The notes under the pieces were generated by a model. That model worked only from the letters and a program-made list of their open reading frames with translations, was not told the origin of the DNA and searched no databases. From contig NZ_CP037952.1 in assembly GCF_004358345.1 (NCBI RefSeq), forward strand, positions 4,960,001 through 5,024,000: a DNA stretch of 64,000 nt, given 5' to 3'. Below, piece by piece: positions 34,641 through 43,433 of the stretch (its first letter is position 1; each line of letters starts with the position of its first letter). This stretch comes from Parashewanella spongiae. GTDB lineage: Bacteria > Pseudomonadota > Gammaproteobacteria > Enterobacterales > Shewanellaceae. A program made the translations under genes and the position numbers.

Positions 34641-36434
34641 TTATGGCCAAAAGCTTGTGAAGCCATGCTTCAATTGAGCATTCATCCACTCTAGCTTCAT
34701 TTTACTACGGCACTCAATCTTTATTATTGGGTCGTCATCAAGTGACTTTAGGAACAAGTCATGCCGTGTGTTTGTATCCCATATTGTCGATAATTCAGAG
34801 GTCAATAATGCACTAAGTTGTTCTAGGATAGTTTGATTGCTATCACCTTTAGTGAGCTTATCAATATCACCTTCAATTCGAGGTAACACTTTACACATTA
34901 AAAAATCATCCAAAACCGATTGCAGCTCTATTTCACTTTGAGGGCTCTGAGTTATTACAGCTAATAGCAATTCATTTAACGCACGGTAAGCAAGCTTAAA
35001 CGGGGTGTGTTCTAAAATAATATTGATTTGTTTTAAGAAAGATAACGACAGAGCCCCGTCTTTATCAAAAGTGCCGCTTAATTCGGCCTTATCTCTCCCA
35101 TCGGTAAGCACTGGGTAACTTAAGGCTTTAGGTGTAGAATTTGGCTCGAAAAACGCATCAAAATCATTAGGGAAAAATTCGCCAAAATCAAATGTTAACG
35201 CTCGGTCAATCACTTTTCGAGAAAAACCATGGGTGGTCTCATCCATGTTAACGGTACCAGCAACAATTAAATTAAATGGAATTGCAATACCATTAGCAAT
35301 AAAGTGTTGCCATAACTCTTCATGCTCATCTAAGCCTAATTCTTGTTTAAGCTTGTCTTGGCTGACGGTTTCAAACACAGTGGACTTTAGTAGAGCATCA
35401 CATTTATACGTAAAATTTTCGCCTTGCCATTCCCATTCTCTGGTTTCTAACACTGATAGATAGTCGGCAAAATATTGCTCGATAGGTGCAAGGTTCATTT
35501 CATCTAGACATAACCAAAATGGTTTTACTTGCTGTTGTTGGATTTGTTCTCCAGTAACCTCTTTGCCCTGAAATATAATTCCTGCTTGCTCTAACGCAAT
35601 CCACGCTTTTACAATAAATTTGAGTACATCGGTGACTATGTATTCAGTGTTACCACTAAGCCTTGAGACATATCCAAGTATGTCGGAAGGCTCATGCCAG
35701 TCTGGGCGAACGGAAGTTAGGCAATAAGTATCTTCTATCGAGCCCGTAAATTTGGCTTGCTCTCGAATAAAGCGAGTTTTTCCAGTTCCTGAAATTCCTG
35801 CTAGGAGAAGGAAAGGTTTAGAGAGAGGATGAGCCTGTTTAATAGCTTCTCTATTTGGTGTTTGGATTCCTGTATGAACATCAGCGTATATTTCCAAAAG
35901 CTCCGTTAGATCTGAAATTAGAACACTATCATCTGGCATGTTTTCTAATGGATAAAATTTTGCCCCCGCCGAAGCCCACTCATAAGACCTGCCTAAGGAC
36001 GTTGTGGAACGAAGGTCAATCTTCTCATCCCAACGATTCAATCTCAGATCTGAGTTACGTATATTACTTCTCAGCTCTTTAGCCTTAAACCTCGCTTGTG
36101 CTGCCCCATGCTGTTTTTTAAGGTCTGTAGTTCCAAAACCTAAAGATAAGTAAACTCCACTACCATCAGAGCAAAATAGATAAACAGGATAAACTCCTGA
36201 TTGAGTAGATTCGGTAATGGCAGGGTTTAAAATTGAAAGCCATGGCACATCGGCCCAATTGCCCGCGCCTGCACTAGCTTTTATCAAATAGTTGCTTTGA
36301 AGGTCTAGCTTACTTTTAATTGCTAAAATTAAATCTTTTCTTAGTAAGGTTGCTATAGGGTGGCCAGTAAACTTCTCATTTTTAGCTTTTACCCAACCGC
36401 CTTCTATTTCTGATAGAAGTCGTTTTAAACTCAT
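34641..36434 (-). CDS. McrB-like AAA+ GTPase with MrcB N-terminal domain
   Basis: This 597-residue protein has an N-terminal DUF3578/MrcB domain (WADVPWLSILNP, VYPVYLFCSDGSGVYLSLGFG; about 50-130), probably for recognising modified DNA. A McrB-type AAA+ module follows: Walker A AGISGTGKTRF near 213, Walker B LCLDEMNLAPIEQYFADYL near 315 and the McrB consensus segment VAGTVNMDETTHGFSRKVIDRA. It drives the nuclease encoded next. First gene of a minus-strand run mcrB-like, mcrC-like, darT, darG with gaps of 19, 60 and 10 bp. Confidence 0.88.
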   Translation of the reverse strand: MSLKRLLSEIEGGWVKAKNEKFTGHPIATLLRKDLILAIKSKLDLQSNYLIKASAGAGNWADVPWLSILNPAITESTQSGVYPVYLFCSDGSGVYLSLGFGTTDLKKQHGAAQARFKAKELRSNIRNSDLRLNRWDEKIDLRSTTSLGRSYEWASAGAKFYPLENMPDDSVLISDLTELLEIYADVHTGIQTPNREAIKQAHPLSKPFLLLAGISGTGKTRFIREQAKFTGSIEDTYCLTSVRPDWHEPSDILGYVSRLSGNTEYIVTDVLKFIVKAWIALEQAGIIFQGKEVTGEQIQQQQVKPFWLCLDEMNLAPIEQYFADYLSVLETREWEWQGENFTYKCDALLKSTVFETVSQDKLKQELGLDEHEELWQHFIANGIAIPFNLIVAGTVNMDETTHGFSRKVIDRALTFDFGEFFPNDFDAFFEPNSTPKALSYPVLTDGRDKAELSGTFDKDGALSLSFLKQINIILEHTPFKLAYRALNELLLAVITQSPQSEIELQSVLDDFLMCKVLPRIEGDIDKLTKGDSNQTILEQLSALLTSELSTIWDTNTRHDLFLKSLDDDPIIKIECRSKMKLEWMNAQLKHGFTSFWP

Positions 36435-36472
36435 AAAAATCCCTTATATTAAGACTAGAAATTTCTGATATT

Positions 36473-36661
36473 TCAGTTCGATTTTTTTGTTTTTACATAT
36501 CCTGAAGATATTAGATTTGCAATTCCAAAAACTTTCATGCCTTTCTGCGTCCTCGATACATTACTGACCGCTCTGCCTATCAGAGAGGCTAGCTCAGTCA
36601 CTGATCTCGGCTGCTGTTCAGCAATAACTTTTAATAAGTGTTGATTTTCTTTCGACAACAC
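36473..36661 (-). pseudogene. HTH protein of the HVO_A0114/TumA-like type, probably 5'-truncated
   Basis: The 62-residue frame contains a winged-HTH core PRSVTELASLIGRAVSNVSRT typical of HVO_A0114-like antitoxin/regulators. Codons directly upstream, up to an in-frame TAA at 36719-36721, still read as family-like sequence (DADYSVDIWFNSLKSVANVLS) but contain no ATG. The frame offers only a GTG at 36659-36661, so the original N terminus seems lost. No TumE-like toxin was found next to it. It may still yield a short protein upstream of the McrB-like gene. Confidence 0.5.
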
Positions 36662-36721
36662 ATTGGCAACTGATTTTAGTGAATTAAACCAAATATCTAC
36701 CGAATAATCAGCATCTGATTA

Positions 36722-37309
36722 TTGCCCATGTATGCCAATCACAAAGCTCTTCTGTCTGATGTGTTTTATAACGCTCTCTTGTAGGGCTTAACTGTATGCA
36801 TATACACATAGCGCAAATCCTATCATTTGATGATAATTGAGCAAGTTAATTTTATTATTTGGCCTTTCCCCTTGTTCAATTATGGTTATACAATTATTGA
36901 ATCAACTTTAAATCTTAATCGAATTGCGACTACGGCTAGTGTCGTGCAACCCAAATTAGATGTTTAAATATGTAATCATTTCAAGTAATTGTTTTATCAA
37001 AAACCTCCATTTGTTTAAGACAAATAGAGGCTCACTAAATGTACTGCACTAACCATTTTTGTAGTAGTTACTGTCGAATCAAATCTAATACTTCATCGAA
37101 ATATGGTGCTTTTTTATGTGCTTTAGGTGAAGGGGAGAGAGCTAACCTCCCATAGCCACACTGGGCTCCAGTCAAATTCATCATTATTTTATTTACAAGC
37201 AATCACTCGATTTATCGGCTCGTAATATCCCCAGCTATGATTCAATGCGACTGATTGTTCTAACAATATGGTTAGACAGTTAGATAAGGTCATCGCACTA
37301 TGTGCTCGA
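36722..37309. other. Gene-poor stretch
   Basis: About 590 bp without a convincing gene. A 38-codon minus-strand frame at about 37070-37190, ending in KAPYFDEVLDLIRQ, looks protein-like but has no recognised relatives and no clear ribosome-binding site. The rest is AT-rich and may hold regulatory sites or an undetected transfer origin. Confidence 0.4.
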
Positions 37310-37489
37310 TCAATCACGTTCAGCGCACTTTTCTTCTATCCACTCGATAATTTCACTTTCTCGCCAAACGACAGAGCGAGCACTGAGCACAACTTGCTTG
37401 GGAAATTGCTGTTGTGCCATAAAACGGTAGATGGTGGCACGGCTAAGGCTGGTTAAATTCATGACGTCTTTAAGTTTGATGAGTTTCAT
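37310..37489 (-). CDS. alpA: AlpA-family DNA-binding protein
   Basis: This small gene was read from the minus strand: 59 residues beginning MKLIKLKDVMNLTSLSRATIY, with RFMAQQQFPKQVVLSARS and VWRESEIIEWIEEK. That is the MerR-like winged helix of AlpA regulators and excisionases. AlpA-type proteins induce excision of P4-like and CP4-57-like elements; on yicC islands a small protein of this class acts as the recombination directionality factor. It is divergent from the RadC paralogue. Confidence 0.88.
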   Translation of the reverse strand: MKLIKLKDVMNLTSLSRATIYRFMAQQQFPKQVVLSARSVVWRESEIIEWIEEKCAERD

Positions 37490-37624
37490 AATAATTGTCC
37501 GGTTGTCTTATGTCATACCATGACGTCTCCAATAATTTTTTACCGTTTTACCCCGATTGAAAGCTGCTTCAGATATATGTCATCTCCCTGAATTCATTCA
37601 TCAACGGTTTATTTGGAGGCAGAT

Positions 37625-38122
37625 ATGTCTGATGTTGAACCACCCCAATCTTCTTTACTGGCCTTAAACGGCTATGAGTTGTTAGAAAAAGCGGCGCAGT
37701 TTCTGGCGCAGCAATTCAGTGACAAGGATGTCTACGCCAACCCCGACACCACCAAAGCGTTTTTAAGTTGCAAACTAGCCCATCTTGAGCGTGAAGTGTT
37801 TGCCATCATGCTGCTCAATAACCAGCATCAACTCATTCAGTATCAAGAATTGTTTCTAGGCAGTATCGACGGTGCACAGGTGCACCCCAGAGAAGTCGTA
37901 AAAGTAGCGCTTAAATACAATGCCGCCGCAGTGATTGTGGCGCACAACCACCCTTCAGGGGTGGCAGAGCCTTCAGAGGCCGACAAACACCTCACTCAGC
38001 GCTTAGTTGATGCGCTGAGTTTGATTGATGTCAGAGTGTTGGATCCTATCGTGATAGGTAAAGAGCCAGTGTCGTTTGCAGAACGAGGCTACCTCAATAC
38101 GGGAGGCGCTTATGAAGCTTAA
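37625..38122 (+). CDS. RadC-like MPN-domain protein (island copy)
   Basis: This 165-residue protein has the MPN/JAB metal motif VIVAHNHPSGVAEPSEAD and ends PVSFAERGYLN like the chromosomal RadC at 15.2 kb, but lacks its N-terminal helix-hairpin-helix half. Such short RadC paralogues are common in mobile islands and prophages (E. coli YfjY, YkfG); their function is unproven. The ATG at 37625 has GGAGG 5 bp upstream; the longer TTG frame overlaps that site. It overlaps the next gene by 11 bp. Confidence 0.9.
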   Translation: MSDVEPPQSSLLALNGYELLEKAAQFLAQQFSDKDVYANPDTTKAFLSCKLAHLEREVFAIMLLNNQHQLIQYQELFLGSIDGAQVHPREVVKVALKYNAAAVIVAHNHPSGVAEPSEADKHLTQRLVDALSLIDVRVLDPIVIGKEPVSFAERGYLNTGGAYEA

Positions 38123-38540
38123 TCTTCAGCGGTTAGCCATTCCAGGGATGCCGGATGGCGTATATGAGATGTTGGCAAAGGCTTTAATATCTTATCCAGA
38201 GCCAAGTGCTGAGACTACTCGGCTCACGCTTAATTTATTCGATTCTGACTACGACATGGACAGCGGCGGTTTTCATCCAGTAGAAATTAGCCTGATTCGT
38301 CAAGGGGAGGAGTGGCAAATCAGTTATATCACTGACTTTGCCTATCACAGCCAGCCATTTCCTGAGCTCATCAAAGACATTGATGTCGATATTGAGCAGG
38401 GTTGTGTTGAGCATGTGTTTACCGGTCGGCAGTCATTAGCAGCAGGCGCTGAGCTGACGCAGTTGTTCATCTCTAATCTGATCGCTTATTATGACATGGG
38501 CGTCTATCAGCAAAAGTTGACCATCGACGACCTGTCTTAG
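38112..38540 (+). CDS. DUF2787-family protein
   Basis: This 142-residue protein has the DUF2787 core GGFHPVEISLIRQGEEWQISYITDFAY followed by FPELIKDIDVDIEQG (given here as motif segments). The family recurs on islands of Vibrio and Shewanella beside radC; its function is unknown. The start ATG 38112 has GGAGG 6 bp ahead, inside the radC-like gene, indicating translational coupling. A longer frame from 38076 is less likely. Confidence 0.75.
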   Translation: MKLNLQRLAIPGMPDGVYEMLAKALISYPEPSAETTRLTLNLFDSDYDMDSGGFHPVEISLIRQGEEWQISYITDFAYHSQPFPELIKDIDVDIEQGCVEHVFTGRQSLAAGAELTQLFISNLIAYYDMGVYQQKLTIDDLS

Positions 38541-38675
38541 TTCACCCCATTACCACTTTTAAACCCCTTCCCAGTTTGCGATTGTGGGCAGTTAACCCCT
38601 CAGTGTTTATCGGCCTTTCAACGCCTTACCTCACTTTGGCTACCCACAATCGACCTAGAGAGAAAAGGAGGAAGC

Positions 38676-39236
38676 ATGCAAGAAGTCGACGCCATCAAGC
38701 AGCTCGATACCGTGCATCTCATCGGTCATTTACTTAAGCGTCGCTGCTCTGAGCAAATGGCGGATGTGTGGCACATTGGCCTCAATCTGGCGCTGCGCAT
38801 TTCTGACTTGTTATCCATTCGTTTTGATGACATAGACGGGCAGCGACTGCGATTAACCGAAAACAAAACCGGCAAGCGTGCCGACATTCCGCTCAATCGC
38901 AAGGCGTTAGAGCGCATTGAGCGAATTCGGGCTCAGTTCCCTTGTCACGTCTATTTGTTTCAATCCTATCGCAATGCTCAGTCATTTCGAGGATCACCTC
39001 GGCCACTGAGTCGCCGTGCCGTCAGCGCCGCCTTTGCCCTAGTCGGTGAAGAGTTGGGGCTGCGTCTTGGCACCCATTCGATGCGTAAAACCCGAGGCTA
39101 TCTGCTCTATCAACAAACCAAAGACATTGGCCGAGTGATGCACATGCTCCGCCACTCCAAAGAGAGCGTCACCTTGCGTTACATCGGCATCACCCGAGCA
39201 CAAATCGATCACGACTTTCTGTCATTAGAGTTGTAA
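38676..39236 (+). CDS. Minimal tyrosine recombinase (catalytic domain only)
   Basis: This 186-residue protein is essentially only the catalytic domain of a tyrosine recombinase. It shows Arg in LALRISDLLSI, Lys in TENKTGKR, the HSMRKTRG box (His, Arg), HS in MLRHSKESV and the nucleophile in TLRYIG. Core-binding and arm-binding domains are absent, as in several small island recombinases. A strong GGAGG lies ahead of the ATG. It may be a second recombination function for the nested module or act with the main integrase. Confidence 0.85.
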   Translation: MQEVDAIKQLDTVHLIGHLLKRRCSEQMADVWHIGLNLALRISDLLSIRFDDIDGQRLRLTENKTGKRADIPLNRKALERIERIRAQFPCHVYLFQSYRNAQSFRGSPRPLSRRAVSAAFALVGEELGLRLGTHSMRKTRGYLLYQQTKDIGRVMHMLRHSKESVTLRYIGITRAQIDHDFLSLEL

Positions 39237-39308
39237 CCCTTAGCCTTACTGTCACAAGGATGTGGTTTTCACACCATCAATATATTCATTCATGTTGGGA
39301 CCACCATT

Positions 39309-39977
39309 ATGTCACCTTGTTCACCTTCCTATCGCCTTGGCGATCACCTGATCACTCGTTTTGATGCCTATGGCATCCTCCATCACCACGGTTTGTACGT
39401 GGGTAACGATGCGGTCATTCACTTAAGTCCAGATGCAAATGGCGTTGAGCTCACCGGCCTGTCTGGCTTTGCCAACCATCACCCTATTCACGTCAAACGC
39501 CATGCTCCCAATCCCGAGCAGGCGGTCAATCGAGCTTATGCGTTATTGGACGACGGCAGCTACCACTTGCTGCATTTTAACTGTGAACATTTCGTCAATT
39601 ATTGCATTGATGGGATTGGCTACAGTGAGCAAGTCGGCCAAGCGTATTTCACAGCAGAACTGACTGCCAGTGCCAGTGGATTATTGGGCAAAGAGATGCA
39701 GCGCCATGTGACCAACACCCCGCTCAGCACATTACAGCTTGCCGGGAATAGAATAGCGGCACCACTGGAAAGAGCCGTGTCCGGCGTAAGCACTACCCTA
39801 TCCGATACGACTGCGGCTTTATGTCAGGGACAGGTATTACAGGCGGCTGAGCAGTTGATAAGCGGCCTGTGGATCACCAGCACCGAAAGCGTAGAACTCA
39901 TCGTTCACCAAGCCGTTAACGATATTAGTGCTATTAAAGAGAGCATTGAGGACATGTGGGATTGGCTGTGGAGGTAA
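39309..39977 (+). CDS. LRAT-domain (NlpC/P60 superfamily) protein 2
   Basis: This 222-residue protein has the LRAT-like triad: His in LHHHGLYVGN, His in AVIHLSPDA and Cys in HFNCEHFVNYCI. The NCEHF box is the canonical form. C-terminal to the domain is an Ala/Ser-rich helical region (about 125-222) without a strong membrane helix. It resembles the protein at 30.0 kb in domain order (RXGD start, HHxG, VIH, NCE). The enzyme class acts on acyl or amide bonds; its role in an island is unknown. Confidence 0.78.
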   Translation: MSPCSPSYRLGDHLITRFDAYGILHHHGLYVGNDAVIHLSPDANGVELTGLSGFANHHPIHVKRHAPNPEQAVNRAYALLDDGSYHLLHFNCEHFVNYCIDGIGYSEQVGQAYFTAELTASASGLLGKEMQRHVTNTPLSTLQLAGNRIAAPLERAVSGVSTTLSDTTAALCQGQVLQAAEQLISGLWITSTESVELIVHQAVNDISAIKESIEDMWDWLWR

Positions 39978-39995
39978 GCTTACGGCCAAGGACGG

Positions 39996-40685
39996 CTAGC
40001 GACTGCATCCAAAGCAGCGTTTGCCTTCCCCACGAGGCTTGGTTCTTTTTTTGGCAAAATAGCTGAGGCGATTGAATAAGACTGAATAGTCTTGCTCCCA
40101 ACCAGGCTTACCATCTTTAATCCAATAGCTGTGGTTATCAGGAAAATGTACAAGCGTCTTCACTTCTTGTTCTTGCTCACCTAATGCTCGGGCCCAAGCC
40201 CGTTGGATAAGACTCAATACACTGTACTGATTTTGATGGTTACCTAAAGTATTAAATCGGTCCTTATTAAAAAACAACACCAGATGAAAGTGATCAACGA
40301 GGCTACGATGTCGCTCTCGGCACCACACATAACGAATTCGACAGGAATATTTTCGCTTGCCGAGTCGCTGTCGACGTCGGTCTAACGCTTCTATTTGCGC
40401 TCTGAGTGATTCAATAAAGCGTTTCATTAATCGCTCCGATACTGGCACTTCATACACTTCGTCACGATGCCGTTTGTGTTGCGGTACAAAGAGCGACGGT
40501 AAGCGCAAATCCACTCGCAGCGCATACGTGCGAGGGTAATGCATCACGGCTTTATTTAACGTATTTAAGGTTTGCGCTAAATAGCGCTCTTCGCTGTCGG
40601 CAAGCAACTGCTGTATGGGTAGCTCTTCAAACCAATCTTTGATGATCAGTTTATGTTTAGGGTGTTGTGGTTTAATTATGTCCAT
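39996..40685 (-). CDS. YagK/YfjJ (inovirus Gp2-like) family protein
   Basis: This 229-residue protein is rich in Arg and Lys, with VDHFHLVLFFNKDRF at about 130-145, an HxH-type segment seen in the inovirus Gp2/YfjJ group that is thought to be related to rolling-circle replication initiators. Relatives lie on the E. coli CP4-57 and CP4-6 elements next to alpA and radC genes, as here. It is convergent with the LRAT gene (18 bp apart). Replication function is inference from context. Confidence 0.7.
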   Translation of the reverse strand: MDIIKPQHPKHKLIIKDWFEELPIQQLLADSEERYLAQTLNTLNKAVMHYPRTYALRVDLRLPSLFVPQHKRHRDEVYEVPVSERLMKRFIESLRAQIEALDRRRQRLGKRKYSCRIRYVWCRERHRSLVDHFHLVLFFNKDRFNTLGNHQNQYSVLSLIQRAWARALGEQEQEVKTLVHFPDNHSYWIKDGKPGWEQDYSVLFNRLSYFAKKRTKPRGEGKRCFGCSR

Positions 40686-41242
40686 GGGTTTGTCCTATGA
40701 GTGGTTAATTCATAGGTATGCCCATGGTCATTATTTTTTACTGGATTGTGATGAGGTGTAGCCTTTCTCAATACTTGTTATTGGTGCTACTTCTTTCACT
40801 GATCAATCTGTTTATTGGAATACCCTATACAAAAGATCCTATTGCTATATTACCTATCCAACTGCTTGAGCTGTTCTTGGCCTTATCTACGTAAGGGATA
40901 TTCCACAACATGAACTCTGCTTTTATGTAAACATCACACTGAGTGATAGAAACCGATGTATTCTTGTACCAATGAAACGACAGTTTATGCCAGTGTTTAT
41001 CAGGATTTTCTGAAAATTTGACCTTTTTACAACACTAAAAATACACTCTAACCTTGTTAATAATACACCTAGGCATCACTTTAACTTCTTTAAAAGACAC
41101 GATAAACCAACTTAGAAGTGATTTAATTTTTAGCTTGAATAGTGTGAGTGATGGTTGTATTTCAGTCATTAAATGTTGCTTAAATTGATTATCAATTAAG
41201 GCTTATCACTTACTAAAGTACAATAACTAAGGAAGGTTAGAG
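40686..41242. other. Gene-poor stretch ahead of the 311-residue unknown
   Basis: About 560 bp of AT-rich sequence with no convincing gene or hairpin terminator. The only clear signal is a strong AAGGAAGG ribosome-binding site at its right end, for the following gene. Confidence 0.5.
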
Positions 41243-42178
41243 ATGGCGTTTAATGTCGTTACTCATGACGAGACCAAAGAAGAACTCAACCCAATGAGTT
41301 TTCGTGAGTGTTGGTTTTATTTTGGATACTTAATCGAGCACTATAAGGCCAGAAAACCACATAACCCCCATGAGCTATCGCTTTCAGACCTAGTCGGTAG
41401 ATTAAATGATGATATTTACTCAATTGTCGAACAAAGTGACACTAAGACAATTTATAAAATTAACAATGAGTTAATCAAGGAATTTGAGAAGCAAGATCAG
41501 CTTGCGGTAAGTGAATTAAAATGGTTAACATCCCAAGGTGAACGTTTTTGCAATTGGGTATGGTGTGTATTGAAAGATGCATCTCAACGCCAGCCACTTA
41601 ATAAGTACTATAGACGAGAAGGTCTTCTCCATAGGCTAAGAGAATACCTTCCTCGTAAAAGTTTTGACGACAATTGTAATAATCATCATGACCGCCAGCA
41701 GGATATAATAAAAGCGTTTAAACATAGTGAACTAGCTAGAAAGGATCAACTTCTTCTTACTAAAGAAATTGTGGAGTTCAGCAAAGATAGGCTCGAAGAT
41801 AATCGTATCTGTAAGATGTTTGATAAGCATAGCTATGATCCACAATGGGCATGGGAATACGTGCAGAATGCATCGAAAGATGCTGAATATTTAGCTTGGC
41901 GCCCCACCTCTGATGATGAATATAAAGCAGCGACGATTGCTTTTATCAATATGAATCATACAAAACTGATTAAGAACTCTTTGATAAGCGGACTCAGCAG
42001 AGCATGGAGTCAACGACTGCAGCGACAGAAGAATGAAGATAAGAGTTGTTGCAATATCTATTTAAATCCAGCACATAAAAGTTGGCTCGACACCATGGTT
42101 CGACAAGATAAAGTACGCTTGGCAGAAATGGTTGAAAAACTCATCGAACAAGAAGCTGAAATGAGAAACTTAACTTAG
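41243..42178 (+). CDS. Unknown island protein with ribbon-helix-helix-like C terminus
   Basis: I do not recognise this 311-residue protein. It is hydrophilic and aromatic-rich at the start (SFRECWFYFGYLIEHYK), with Trp and Lys/Arg-rich helices throughout and no signal peptide or membrane helix. The end (CNIYLNPAHKSWLDTMVRQ ... LAEMVEKLIEQE) has the strand-helix-helix pattern of ribbon-helix-helix DNA-binding modules. Ribosome-binding site AAGGAAGG is strong. It is convergent with the Fic gene, overlapping by 4 bp. It could be a regulator, a mobilisation accessory protein or a defence protein. Confidence 0.6.
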   Translation: MAFNVVTHDETKEELNPMSFRECWFYFGYLIEHYKARKPHNPHELSLSDLVGRLNDDIYSIVEQSDTKTIYKINNELIKEFEKQDQLAVSELKWLTSQGERFCNWVWCVLKDASQRQPLNKYYRREGLLHRLREYLPRKSFDDNCNNHHDRQQDIIKAFKHSELARKDQLLLTKEIVEFSKDRLEDNRICKMFDKHSYDPQWAWEYVQNASKDAEYLAWRPTSDDEYKAATIAFINMNHTKLIKNSLISGLSRAWSQRLQRQKNEDKSCCNIYLNPAHKSWLDTMVRQDKVRLAEMVEKLIEQEAEMRNLT

Positions 42179-43269
42179 GCGAGTGCAATTTTATAGCGCT
42201 GGCTTCTGCCTCCAGCTTCACTCTTGCATAAACAGCCCTGTTCAACTAAATAAACGAGGTGTCGAGTCGCTGTGGCTCGGCTCACCTTAGCCACCTTTTG
42301 ATATTGGCTGCTACTGATCCCCTCAGAAAAATCGCCATCAAGTAAACGATTCAGCACTTTGACTTGCTCTTGAGTCAAAGCCGTTTGATCGACACGCTGC
42401 CAAAACTGGGTCTTAGCGACCGTTTGCTCAATATCTTTTAAGGTATAGAGCAGAGTTTGATTCAAGGTTTCTAAAAACCAGTGCAGCCAAGGAGTAATGT
42501 CCAGTGTGCCTTTTTGGCTGTTTTCTAATAGGTTGTAATAGCTTTTACGCTTTCCCAGAATGCTCACCGACATGGCATATAAACGAATCGATTGGTTTTC
42601 AGCTTGTGCCAATGCTAAATCGGTCAGTAACCGAGTGATACGCCCATTGCCATCGTCCAGAGGATGGATAGTCACGAACCATAAGTGCGCAATAGCGGCA
42701 CGAACAAGTGGGTTGAGCAATGTGTCTAATCTAGATTCATTAAACCAATCAATAAACTGAGCCAGCTCCGATTCTAGTTCAGCTCTTGGCGGCGCTTCAA
42801 AATGTACGGTTGGTCTATCCAATCGACCGGATACCACTTGCATTGGCATATCGCCTCGCAAAGTGCCACCAGCGATTGGGTTAAGTGCCGTCTGCTCAAC
42901 AGGGAAAAGCAGTAAATGCCAATACAATATACGCTCTAGCGTAAGACGTTGGTCCCAGTTATCAATAGCATCGACCATCATCTCGGCCAAGCCTTCAGTC
43001 TGCTTAGATGTTGGATAGGGCTTTGTTTCTTGTACGCCAAGCTTATTCGCCAGAGAAGAGCGCACTGAGCTGGCATTGAGTTTTTCGCCTTCAATAGCAC
43101 TAGAATGAACGATATTTGCAAGCAGAGTGTCTAAGGTAACCTGAGCATTGGCATGTCCCATTTGCCCTAATAATTTACCTTGATTGAAATGCACTTCACA
43201 CAAAAGTGGATTAATGCACTCGTGGCTCCATTCAAAGTTAGGCCAAGCCGGTTGTTGCCAAATCCACAT
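42175..43269 (-). CDS. Fic-family protein (AMPylation-type)
   Basis: This 364-residue protein has a DUF4172 N-terminal region (MWIWQQPAWPNFEW), the inhibitory-helix motif SSAIEGE near residue 56 (class II, S-x-x-x-E-G), a Fic core with HPLDDGNGR near 218 (catalytic His and phosphate-binding loop; the usual F is L) and a C-terminal winged helix (SSSQYQKVAKVSRATATRHL). Such enzymes transfer AMP to protein hydroxyls, with auto-inhibition by the N-terminal Glu. The target is unknown. It lies next to HipBA at the right end of the island. Confidence 0.92.
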   Translation of the reverse strand: MWIWQQPAWPNFEWSHECINPLLCEVHFNQGKLLGQMGHANAQVTLDTLLANIVHSSAIEGEKLNASSVRSSLANKLGVQETKPYPTSKQTEGLAEMMVDAIDNWDQRLTLERILYWHLLLFPVEQTALNPIAGGTLRGDMPMQVVSGRLDRPTVHFEAPPRAELESELAQFIDWFNESRLDTLLNPLVRAAIAHLWFVTIHPLDDGNGRITRLLTDLALAQAENQSIRLYAMSVSILGKRKSYYNLLENSQKGTLDITPWLHWFLETLNQTLLYTLKDIEQTVAKTQFWQRVDQTALTQEQVKVLNRLLDGDFSEGISSSQYQKVAKVSRATATRHLVYLVEQGCLCKSEAGGRSQRYKIALA

Positions 43270-43433
43270 AATCGATTCCTGAGGCGAATAATGACTTTAT
43301 TTTAATCATAAAATGAGTCAAATACAAAATTATTTAACTCACAATTTGAGTAGATTAAGATTGCTAATGTACTCAATCCCATGAAAAATCAATCTAATGA
43401 TTGGCCAAACATGTTGCTCACCTCATTGATAGA

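Noticed and set aside
37268-37456. Plus-strand frame at the AlpA locus
   Set aside because: It is antisense to the AlpA gene, which has a complete family-like sequence on the minus strand.
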